From CAZGUH01 sp964529005 (GTDB lineage Bacteria > Actinomycetota > Acidimicrobiia > Acidimicrobiales > Ilumatobacteraceae), in assembly GCA_964529005.1 (NCBI GenBank), contig CAZGUH010000057.1:1-21664 (forward strand): a DNA stretch of 21,664 nt, given 5' to 3'. Position numbers and translations under genes: made by a program. The notes under the pieces were generated by a model. It saw nothing but the letters and a program-made list of their open reading frames with translations, had not been told where the DNA came from and made no database searches. Of this stretch, positions 1-6,649 are shown one piece after another; positions within the stretch are counted from its first letter, which is position 1, and the number at the start of each line of letters is the position of its first letter.

Positions 1-523
1 TCCGGGCATACGTCTCGATGTGCTTCGGCGATCCGTGGGAAGGCCGGGTCGACCCCGACGCCGTCGTCGCCGTGAGCCGCCGGCTCGTCGACCTCGGCGC
101 CACCGAGCTCTCCATCGGCGACACCATCGGCGTCGCCACACCGGGCCACGTGGTCGACCTCATCGACCGCCACGTCGCGAGCGGCATCTCCGTCGGCCGT
201 CTCGCGATGCACTTCCACGACACCTACGGCCAGGCGCTCGCGAACGCAAGCGCCGCGTTGCGGCACGGTGTGCACGTGATCGACAGCGCAGCGGGCGGGC
301 TCGGCGGCTGCCCGTTCGCGCGCAGCGCGACGGGCAACCTCGCGACGGAGGACCTCCTCTGGCACCTTCAGGGTGCGGGGGTGCACACCGGGATCGACCT
401 CGGCGCGCCGTCGCCGAGACCAGCATCTGGCTCGCCGCGATCCTCGGGCGGCCGAGCCCCTCGCGCGTGGTCACCGCGTTGCCGGGAGTGGCGCCCGCCG
501 GCGACACCGCACGTCAGACCTAG
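1..523 (+). CDS. mvaB: hydroxymethylglutaryl-CoA lyase, 3' part, with a one-base frameshift
   Basis: This is the C-terminal part of HMG-CoA lyase, which cleaves HMG-CoA to acetyl-CoA and acetoacetate at the end of leucine breakdown. The start lies before the window; the first full codon in frame is at position 3 (RAYVSMCFGDPWEG, the usual strand before the family's VFG-CPYEG region). The metal/active-site stretch MHFHDTYGQALAN and the catalytic-cysteine loop GGLGGCPFARSATGN are both intact. After GIDLGA near position 405 the reading frame breaks: the expected family ending (ETSIWLAAILGRPSPSRVV) continues in another frame to the TAG at 521-523. One missing base at about 402-410 explains this. 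It may be a sequencing or assembly error or a real mutation; without repair the protein runs on into unrelated residues. The stop overlaps the convergent DUF4916 gene. Confidence 0.88.
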   Translation, partial: PGIRLDVLRRSVGRPGRPRRRRRREPPARRPRRHRALHRRHHRRRHTGPRGRPHRPPRRERHLRRPSRDALPRHLRPGARERKRRVAARCARDRQRSGRARRLPVRAQRDGQPRDGGPPLAPSGCGGAHRDRPRRAVAETSIWLAAILGRPSPSRVVTALPGVAPAGDTARQT

Positions 524-1056
524 GGCAACTGCCCGACGTGGGCGAGGGCCAAGCGGATCAGGCGGTCCTGGCCGGCGGTCATCTCACGGCGCACCCGCTC
601 GCTGACCGCCTCGGCAGGGGTCAGCCAGACGAGGTCGAGCGCCTGTTGCGTCGGCTGGCAATCGCCGTCCACCGGCACGACGTAGGCCAAGCTCACCGCG
701 TGATGGCGAGGGTCGTGGAAACCGCTGCGATCCGGGTCAGGGAAGTACTCGACGACGGTGAACGGCGCCGGCTCTGGTGGCAAGCGGGGAAGGGCCACCG
801 GCCCGAGGTCCTTCTCCAGGTTGCGGATCAGCGCCTCGCGCACCCGCTCGCCGAAGAGCACCCGGCCGCTGATGACCATACGGCTGATGCTGCCGTCGGC
901 GGCCGGCTTGAGCAGCAGGCCCACGGCGACGACGTTGCCCAGGTCGTCCACCCGCACCGGCACCGCGTCGACGTACACGATGGGGACGCGGGCCCTGATG
1001 CTCTCGAGCTGGTCGGGGCTCAGCCAACCTGTCTCGGTCTCGGTGTCGTTGCTCAC
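520..1056 (-). CDS. DUF4916 Nudix-fold family protein
   Basis: A 178-residue protein that I recognise as the actinobacterial DUF4916 family, related to Nudix hydrolases; its substrate is unknown. The chosen start is GTG at 1056, preceded by a good ribosome site (GAGGAG), and the protein begins MSNDTETETGWLSPDQLESI. Residues 64-86 align with a Nudix box: the GRVLFGE half is kept, but the metal-binding REUxEExGU half reads RNLEKDLGP, so three of the usual acidic positions are changed. Pyrophosphohydrolase activity is therefore doubtful, or works by another arrangement. Other marked segments are HDPRHHAVSLAYVVPV (114-129) and LDLVWLTPAEA near the C-terminus. It is convergent with HMG-CoA lyase, the two stops sharing a CTAG, and divergent from the PLP enzyme with a 105-bp shared upstream region in which I see no clear promoter. 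Confidence 0.85.
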   Translation of the reverse strand: MSNDTETETGWLSPDQLESIRARVPIVYVDAVPVRVDDLGNVVAVGLLLKPAADGSISRMVISGRVLFGERVREALIRNLEKDLGPVALPRLPPEPAPFTVVEYFPDPDRSGFHDPRHHAVSLAYVVPVDGDCQPTQQALDLVWLTPAEAVSERVRREMTAGQDRLIRLALAHVGQLP

Positions 1057-1161
1057 GTCGCTCCTCGGCCCGGGGGGAACACCCATGATCCCAGACGCGG
1101 CGCCGCGGACCCGTCCAATCGATCGCGCGGTGATCTGCCGCGCCTGCGAGGCTGAAGGGCT

Positions 1162-2310
1162 GTGAACCCGGACACCGTTGCAGCAACCGCTGGCCGTGAA
1201 CCCGCAGGGGGGTCGCTCGTCCCGCCGATCTGGGCCACCTCGGTGTGGAGCGCCGCCGACCCGGCAGAGGCCAGCCGCGCCGCGTCGTCGACCCGACCGA
1301 GCCGCTTCTACAGCAGGTACGGCAACCCCACGGTGGCGGCGTTCGAGAACGCCGTCGCCGCGCTGGAAGGAGCCCAGAGCGCGCTCGCCTTCGGCAGCGG
1401 CATGGGCGCGATCTCGGCGACGGTGCTGGCGCTGTGCTCCACCGGCGACCACATCGTCTCCCAGCGCCAGCTGTACGCAGGCACGCTGTTCTTCTTCCAG
1501 TCCGTTTGCCCGCGGCTCGGCATCGAGGTCACCCTCGTCGACGGAACGCAGCCGGGGGCCTTCGCCGCGGCAGTGCGCCCGGGCCGCACGATGATGGTGT
1601 TCGCCGAGACGCCGTCGAACCCGCGCGTGGGTCTCGTCGATCTCGCCGAGCTGGGCGCCATCCGCGGTCCGTTCACGGTGGTCGACTCCACGTTCGCCAC
1701 CCCGATCGGCCAGCGCCCGCTCGAGCACGGTGTGTCGCTGGTCCTCCACTCGGCCACGAAGGCGCTCGCCGGCCACAACGACGCGACGCTGGGCGTGATC
1801 GCCGGCGAGGGCGAGCTGATCGACGCCATCTGGGCGTACGCAACGCTCCACGGTGCGGTGGCATCGCCGTTCGACGCCTGGAACGCAACGCGCGGCATCC
1901 GCACCCTCGATGTCCGCGTGCAGCGCTCGGCGGCGAATGCAGCAACGATCGCGGAGGCGCTGGAAGCCCATCCCCGCGTGCGGCGCGTCTGGTATCCGGG
2001 GCTGGCCTCCCATCCGCATCACGAGCTGGCCCGCACGCAGATGCGCAACGGCGGATCGATGCTGGCGATCGAGGTGGGCGAAAGCGACGAGGAGGCGCTC
2101 GCGGCGCTCGGCGGCCTCAAGCTGTGCCGCGTCGCCACGTCCCTCGGCGGCCCGGACACCCTCGTGTGCCATCCCGCGACCACCACCCACGCCGGGCTCG
2201 ATCCGGCGTTGCAGGCCGACATCGGCGTGACCCCGAACCTGTTGCGCATCTCCGTCGGGCTGGAGAACCCCGCCGACGTGATCGACGACCTCACCGCGGC
2301 GATCGGATGA
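1162..2310 (+). CDS. Cys/Met metabolism PLP-dependent enzyme (trans-sulfuration family)
   Basis: A full-length, 382-residue fold-type I PLP enzyme of the cystathionine gamma-synthase / cystathionine lyase / methionine gamma-lyase / O-acylhomoserine sulfhydrylase family. The PLP lysine is K200 in HSATKALAGHND. The phosphate-binding pair from the partner subunit is Y50 and R52 in YSRYGNPT, the ring-stacking tyrosine is Y105 (QLYAGT), and the aspartate holding the pyridine nitrogen is D175 (VVDSTFATP). The C-terminal signature SLGGPDTLVCHPATTTHAGL is present. The GTG start at 1162 follows GAAGGG with close spacing. These motifs are shared by all the family's reactions, so the exact substrate cannot be read from them; synthesis or degradation of a C4 sulfur amino acid is all I would claim. 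Neighbouring genes give no pathway clue. Confidence 0.9.
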   Translation: MNPDTVAATAGREPAGGSLVPPIWATSVWSAADPAEASRAASSTRPSRFYSRYGNPTVAAFENAVAALEGAQSALAFGSGMGAISATVLALCSTGDHIVSQRQLYAGTLFFFQSVCPRLGIEVTLVDGTQPGAFAAAVRPGRTMMVFAETPSNPRVGLVDLAELGAIRGPFTVVDSTFATPIGQRPLEHGVSLVLHSATKALAGHNDATLGVIAGEGELIDAIWAYATLHGAVASPFDAWNATRGIRTLDVRVQRSAANAATIAEALEAHPRVRRVWYPGLASHPHHELARTQMRNGGSMLAIEVGESDEEALAALGGLKLCRVATSLGGPDTLVCHPATTTHAGLDPALQADIGVTPNLLRISVGLENPADVIDDLTAAIG

Positions 2311-2323
2311 CCCGACTTTCGGA

Positions 2324-2343
2324 CCTACCTACAGGTCGGTAGG
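2324..2343. promoter_or_regulatory. operator-like inverted repeat overlapping the desaturase promoter
   Basis: CCTACC (2324-2329) and GGTAGG (2338-2343) form an inverted repeat. Two further symmetric pairs lie inside, giving 8 of 10 paired positions in a 20-bp imperfect palindrome. Size and symmetry resemble TetR-family operators. The right half overlaps the proposed -10 box, so a bound protein would block transcription. A weak RNA hairpin is the alternative; there is no T-run, so it is not a typical terminator for the gene upstream. Confidence 0.5.
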
Positions 2344-2345
2344 CT
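2340..2345 (+). promoter_or_regulatory. -10 box (TAGGCT) for a leaderless desaturase start
   Basis: TAGGCT ends 6 nt before the GTG at 2352, the spacing expected if transcription begins at or next to the start codon. No ribosome site lies at the usual distance. No clear -35 box is visible. Confidence 0.5.
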
Positions 2346-2351
2346 CACGAG

Positions 2352-3269
2352 GTGCCGTCCGCTGCTGCTGTCCTCGCCGAGATCGAGCCGGTGGCGGAAT
2401 CGCTGCTCGAACGCCACCTCGCCTCCGCCAAGGAGTGGTTCCCCCACGAGCTCGTGCCCTACGGGCGTGGCCGCGACTTCGAACCCGGCTGGGAATGGAC
2501 GGCCGACGAAGGCATCGAGCTGTCCGACGCGGTGCGCAGCGCCCTGTTCGTCAACCTCCTCACCGAGGACAACCTGCCGTACTACTTCCGCGACATCGAG
2601 CTGATGTTCGGGCGTGAGGGCGCGTACGGCGCGTGGGTGCGGCGATGGACCGCGGAGGAGGGCCGCCATTCGATCGTCATCCGCGATTACCTGATCGCCA
2701 CCCGGGCGGTCGATCCGGTGGCGCTGGAGCGGGGACGGATGGCCCAGGTGTCGCGCGGCGAGGCCCCCCAGCCGTCGTGCCCGATCACCGGCACCGTGTA
2801 CGTCACCCTTCAAGAGCTCGCCACCCGCATCGCGCATCGCAACACGGGCAAGCTGCTCGGCGATCGGGCCGGCTACGAGGTGATGGCCCGCGTCGCCGCC
2901 GACGAGAACCTGCACTATCTCTACTACCGCGATCTCGCCACCGCGGCGCTCGAGGTCGATCCGTCGCAGGTCGTCATCGCGATCGAGCAGGTGGTGCGCG
3001 ACTTCGCGATGCCCGGCACCGGGATCGTCGACTTCGCCCGCCACAGCCGGCTCATCGCCACGGCCGAGATCTTCGACGCCGGGATCCACCACGAGCAGGT
3101 GCTCGTGCCCGTCGTGCTGCGGCACTGGAAGGTGCAGGAGCTCACCGGCTTGTCGAGCGACGCCGAGCGAGCCCGCGACCGGTTGCTGAAGCGCATCGAG
3201 CGCGTCGGTCGCCTGGCGGAGACGCTGGCGGCACGTCGCCGCGATCGCGTCGCCGCCGACGTCGACTGA
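2352..3269 (+). CDS. acyl-[acyl-carrier-protein] desaturase (ferritin-like di-iron)
   Basis: A 305-residue soluble stearoyl-ACP-type desaturase (fatty acid desaturase type 2, mycobacterial DesA1/DesA2-like), which introduces a double bond into acyl chains using O2 and an electron donor. By alignment with the plant enzyme all six di-iron ligands can be placed: E72 (LLTEDNLPYY), E103 and H106 (AEEGRHS), E155 (LQELATRIAHRNTG), E185 and H188 (AADENLHY). No signal peptide or membrane segment is seen, consistent with a cytoplasmic enzyme. The GTG start is chosen because it sits 6 nt after a TAGGCT box. The palindrome overlapping that box suggests repression, perhaps by a lipid-responsive TetR-type regulator; no such regulator is in the window. 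Bond position and chain specificity cannot be read. Confidence 0.9.
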   Translation: MPSAAAVLAEIEPVAESLLERHLASAKEWFPHELVPYGRGRDFEPGWEWTADEGIELSDAVRSALFVNLLTEDNLPYYFRDIELMFGREGAYGAWVRRWTAEEGRHSIVIRDYLIATRAVDPVALERGRMAQVSRGEAPQPSCPITGTVYVTLQELATRIAHRNTGKLLGDRAGYEVMARVAADENLHYLYYRDLATAALEVDPSQVVIAIEQVVRDFAMPGTGIVDFARHSRLIATAEIFDAGIHHEQVLVPVVLRHWKVQELTGLSSDAERARDRLLKRIERVGRLAETLAARRRDRVAADVD

Positions 3270-3280
3270 CTGCCTGCTCG

Positions 3281-3286
3281 TACACT
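3281..3286 (+). promoter_or_regulatory. -10 box (TACACT) for the CobD-like gene
   Basis: TACACT lies 9 nt before the ATG at 3296, with no ribosome site between. This fits a promoter giving a leaderless or nearly leaderless transcript, although the gene begins only 26 bp after the desaturase stop. Confidence 0.4.
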
Positions 3287-3295
3287 CCGGGCCCG

Positions 3296-4228
3296 ATGGA
3301 GCCGCGCTCGCCGATCTCTCTTCCCGCGCCGGGGCCGCACGGTGGCGACGCGCTGCGGATCGCCGAGACGCTCGGGTTGGACCCCGGCATGATGATCGAC
3401 CTCTCGGTGAGCATGAACCCGTTCGCGCCCGACGTGCGGGCGATCGCGGCGACGCGCCTCGACCACCTGGTCCGGTATCCCGACCCTTCCGCCGCCACCG
3501 AGCGCCTCGCCGGCGCTCTCGACGTCGACCCCCGCCGGCTGGTGCTCACCAACGGCGGCGCGGAGGCGATCGCGCTCGTCGCCACGATCGTCGAACGGGC
3601 CGAGGTGGTCGAGCCGGAGTTCTCGCTCTATCGCCGCCACCTGCCCGAGGTGGCCGCGGGCGCGCCACGGTGGCGATCGAACCCGTCGAACCCTTTGGGC
3701 GCCCTTGCAGCGAGCGACGAGCGAGCTGCCGTGTGGGACGAGGCGTTCTACCAGATCGCCACGGGGACGTGGACGCGCGGCGACGACGACGCATGGCGCC
3801 TGGGCTCGTTGACGAAGCTGTGGAATTGCCCCGGGCTGCGCCTCGGATACGCCATCGCGCCCGACGTCGCGCAGGCCGACGTCGTGCGGGCGCGCCAGCC
3901 CCGCTGGTCGGTGAACGGCCTCGCGCTCGCGCTCGTCGAGCCGCTGCTGGCGGCGTCCGATCTGCCCGGGTGGGCCGACCGCATCGCGTCCCTGCGAGGA
4001 GCGTTGCGGGACGGGCTGCGCGATCGGGGGTTCGCCGTCGACGACACCGCTGCGAACTGGGTTCTGGTACGCAGCCCGCAGCTGCGTGAACACCTGGCTC
4101 CGCACGGGATCGTGGTGCGCGACTGCGCCTCGTTCGGGCTGCCGGGCACGTACCGCGTCGCTCTGCCCGACCCGGTCGATCTGTCCCGGGTGCTCGACGC
4201 GTTCGAAGCGGTGGCCGCCGACGGCTGA
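3296..4228 (+). CDS. short class I/II aminotransferase, CobD/HisC-like
   Basis: A 310-residue fold-type I PLP protein. The N-terminus (HGGDALRIAETLGL, then IDLSVSMNPFAP and YPDPSAATERLA) resembles L-threonine-O-3-phosphate decarboxylase (CobD), which supplies aminopropanol phosphate for cobalamin, and its relative histidinol-phosphate aminotransferase. NGGAEAI, DEAFYQIA and the PLP lysine K174 in GSLTKLWNCPGLRLGY follow. It is shorter than the roughly 350 residues usual for either family; about 25 residues seem missing between EFSLYRRHLPEVAAG and the NPSNPLG substrate loop. No cobalamin or histidine gene is nearby, so the function is only a suggestion. The downstream membrane-protein gene may start 5 bp after its stop, suggesting co-transcription. 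Confidence 0.72.
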   Translation: MEPRSPISLPAPGPHGGDALRIAETLGLDPGMMIDLSVSMNPFAPDVRAIAATRLDHLVRYPDPSAATERLAGALDVDPRRLVLTNGGAEAIALVATIVERAEVVEPEFSLYRRHLPEVAAGAPRWRSNPSNPLGALAASDERAAVWDEAFYQIATGTWTRGDDDAWRLGSLTKLWNCPGLRLGYAIAPDVAQADVVRARQPRWSVNGLALALVEPLLAASDLPGWADRIASLRGALRDGLRDRGFAVDDTAANWVLVRSPQLREHLAPHGIVVRDCASFGLPGTYRVALPDPVDLSRVLDAFEAVAADG

Positions 4229-4233
4229 CAGGT

Positions 4234-5094
4234 GTGGTCGATCCACCGGGGGGGTATCTGAACGTCCGAGTGGAGCAGCACGAGCACCGTGGCCATGCGA
4301 CCCACGCCGACCGACGGACAGTTCCGGAGCTACGACGAGGGTCGGGATGGCGGGCCATCGACGCAGCTCCCACGCGGCGGAGTGTCCGGCTGTGGTCGCT
4401 GTGGTTGGCGCTCGTCGCTGCGGCGTCGCTGGCGTGCGCTGCCGGGGCTGCGGTCTCGGTCGCTCTCGACGAGCGTGATCGCGACCCTGCGTCATTGCCC
4501 GCCGGCACGCCGGTGCGCGGCGAGGTGGTCGAGATCACGCTGACGGGAGGGCTGGCCGATCTCGGATCCGGCGTGGTCGTGCGATACGCAGCCGGCGGTA
4601 TCACCCGCACGGCCGTGATCAGCGGCAGCGCCGACCTGACCGATCTGCGGCCGGGCCAGACGGTGCCGTTGCTGGTGGACGTCCGCGATCCCGACAGCGT
4701 CCGCCCCGCCGTCGATCCGGACGGCGGCGCACGCGCCATCCGTTGGCGCAGCGCGACGTTGATCGGGGCGGCCGCGATCGCGGCCGTCGCGGCAGCCGTC
4801 GTGGCGGTCTCCGTGATCCGTCGCCGCCGGCTCCTGGCGCGCAACCCGTGGGTCGTCGTGCCGGCGCGGATCGTCGACGTGCCGACCGCTCGTGCCCGTG
4901 GCCGGCGCCGCTACCTGCTGCTCGACGACCCGACGTCGGATCTCGTCACCGCCGAGGCCGTCGGCGTGCGCTCGATCGTCGACGGCATGGAACCCGACGT
5001 ATGGGTCGCCGGCGGTGGGGACCGCTTCCTCATCGCGTCGCCCGGCGGAGCGCCGGTGTTGACGGTGCGCCGCGTGCGCGCGCCTCGTGCCTGA
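4234..5094 (+). CDS. two-pass membrane protein, DUF3592-like
   Basis: A protein of up to 286 residues. It has a polar N-terminus, a first membrane helix at about 53-77, an outside domain at about 80-170, a second helix at about 173-195 followed by RRRR, and a cytoplasmic C-terminal domain (about 200-286). The outside part (AGTPVRGEVVEI, VVVRYAAGG, LRPGQTVPLLVDVRDPDSVRP) has the small beta-rich look of DUF3592 proteins; this is resemblance, not proof, and no function is known. The start is uncertain: GTG at 4234 is 5 bp after the preceding stop but lacks a ribosome site, and GTG at 4270 would also keep both helices. It probably shares a transcript with the CobD-like gene. Confidence 0.72.
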   Translation: MVDPPGGYLNVRVEQHEHRGHATHADRRTVPELRRGSGWRAIDAAPTRRSVRLWSLWLALVAAASLACAAGAAVSVALDERDRDPASLPAGTPVRGEVVEITLTGGLADLGSGVVVRYAAGGITRTAVISGSADLTDLRPGQTVPLLVDVRDPDSVRPAVDPDGGARAIRWRSATLIGAAAIAAVAAAVVAVSVIRRRRLLARNPWVVVPARIVDVPTARARGRRRYLLLDDPTSDLVTAEAVGVRSIVDGMEPDVWVAGGGDRFLIASPGGAPVLTVRRVRAPRA

Positions 5095-5115
5095 GCCAGT
5101 CGGGCGTTCACGCTC

Positions 5116-5145
5116 TTGCTCGCTGCCTAGCCACATCTATAAGGT
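5116..5145 (+). promoter_or_regulatory. possible promoter of the delta-60 lipoprotein gene
   Basis: TTGCTC (5116-5121) is followed after 16-18 bp by TATAAG (5138-5143) or TAAGGT (5140-5145), an AT-rich patch in an otherwise GC-rich gap. Transcription from here would leave a leader of about 60 nt that carries an AAAGG ribosome site before the GTG at 5208. Confidence 0.35.
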
Positions 5146-5207
5146 CCGCCTAACACATCTGGCGTACCCGGCTTGATCGGCCGGCGCACCGATTCGAAAG
5201 GCACTGC

Positions 5208-6635
5208 GTGAATAAGAAGATCCTGGCGGGAGTCCTCGCCGCGGGCATGGCTGTCGCCGGCTGCGGCAGCGACGACGACGAGAGCTCGACGACCAACGGT
5301 TCCACCGCGTCCACCCCCTCCGCCGGCTCCGCTCCCGGGACGGGCGACACGCCCGGCGGCTCGGACCCGAACCTCGACGCTCTGCACACCACTCCGCTGT
5401 CGGCGACCGGCGACGATCGGTTCATCTCGGTCGCAGAGGGTCCGGACGGCGCGATCTACGCGGCGGGCTTCACCTCCGATGGTGACGACCACCTCGTCGC
5501 CGTGACCCGCTTCAGCGCGCCGGGCGAGATCGACACCGCGTTCGGCGACGGCGGCACGGTGAGCGTCAACCTCGCGGAGGACGGCGACGCCGAAGTCGGC
5601 CGCGGCCTGGTGGTCGGCGACGACGGCTCGGTCACGGTCGTCAGCCCCTACCAGACCGACCCTGAGGCCGAGGGCGACGCGTCCGACGATCTGGACTTCG
5701 CGGTGATCCGCATCACCGCGGACGGCACGCTCGACGACTCGTTCGGCGAGGGCGGCATCGCCCGCGTCGACATCGCCGACGGCCGCGCGGTGGACGCGGA
5801 GACGTTCATCACCAACAACGCCTGGGGCCTCACGGCACGCGAGGGCGGGTACGCCGTGTTCGCCGTGACTCCGGCGGAGGACGCGGACCGCAGCGACCTC
5901 GACTTCGCCGTCGTGGGTCTGACGCCGACCGGCGAGCTCGATCCCGCGTTCGGCGAGGACGGTGTCGTGCGCGTCGATCTCGACGAGTCCGGCGACAACG
6001 CCCGCAACATCGCGGTGCAGGCCGACGGCAAGATCGTCGCCACCGGCTACAGCCGCAACGACGGCGTGGTCAGCCCGGTGCTCATCCGCCTGTCGGCCGA
6101 TGGCGTGCTCGACGACACGTTCGGCGAGGGCGGCGTGGCCAGCCATCCCGTGCTGCCCGGTGTCGCCGAGTCGTACCAGTTCGGCTTCCAGGGTGACGCC
6201 TACGTGCTGGCCGGCTACGGCCGCGGCGCCAACGCGGACGAGAAGGTCGATCTGATCGCTTACCGGTTCCTCGCTGACGGATCGTGGGACGAGACGTTCG
6301 GAACCGACGGTGTCACGCGGATCGACCTGGCCGGTGAGGACGATCGCGGCCGCAACCTCGTCGTGCTGCCCGACGACCGGATCGTCGTGGTCGGCAGCGG
6401 CAAGCTCGACGGCGAGAACCTCGATGCGCTGGTCGCCGTTCTCGACGCCGACGGCGCGCCGCTCGGGACGTTCGGCGACGGCGGGCACGCGCTGGTCGAC
6501 CTCGGCGGCCCCGGCGACGCGTTCTTCGGCGCGACGCTGGCATCGGATGGCACGGTGCTGGTCGCAGGGTTCGCAGGCGCCGACCCCGACGGCGACGGCA
6601 ACGACGACGCGGTGATCGCCCGCCTCGCGCTCTGA
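5208..6635 (+). CDS. lipoprotein with delta-60 repeats (predicted beta-propeller)
   Basis: A 475-residue exported lipoprotein. The GTG start follows AAAGG. The signal peptide MNKKILAGVLAAGMAVAGC ends in a lipobox with C19 as the lipid-modified residue. A Ser/Thr/Gly-rich linker runs to about 60. The rest is a repeat array: the FG-x-x-G turn recurs at about 112, 179, 248, 305, 364 and 422, at intervals of 57-69 residues, each preceded by a DG-I/V-x-A-x-G strand and an ADG-x-L-D element. This matches the delta-60 repeat family (TIGR02608). A last unit (about 434-475) lacks the FG turn, so N- and C-terminal pieces may close a seven-bladed propeller. The protein is very acidic and ends with a calcium-loop-like DPDGDGNDD. 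The function is unknown; cell-surface binding is a guess. It is convergent with the SGNH hydrolase gene. Confidence 0.87.
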   Translation: MNKKILAGVLAAGMAVAGCGSDDDESSTTNGSTASTPSAGSAPGTGDTPGGSDPNLDALHTTPLSATGDDRFISVAEGPDGAIYAAGFTSDGDDHLVAVTRFSAPGEIDTAFGDGGTVSVNLAEDGDAEVGRGLVVGDDGSVTVVSPYQTDPEAEGDASDDLDFAVIRITADGTLDDSFGEGGIARVDIADGRAVDAETFITNNAWGLTAREGGYAVFAVTPAEDADRSDLDFAVVGLTPTGELDPAFGEDGVVRVDLDESGDNARNIAVQADGKIVATGYSRNDGVVSPVLIRLSADGVLDDTFGEGGVASHPVLPGVAESYQFGFQGDAYVLAGYGRGANADEKVDLIAYRFLADGSWDETFGTDGVTRIDLAGEDDRGRNLVVLPDDRIVVVGSGKLDGENLDALVAVLDADGAPLGTFGDGGHALVDLGGPGDAFFGATLASDGTVLVAGFAGADPDGDGNDDAVIARLAL

Positions 6636-6649
6636 CCCCGAGGATCTGA

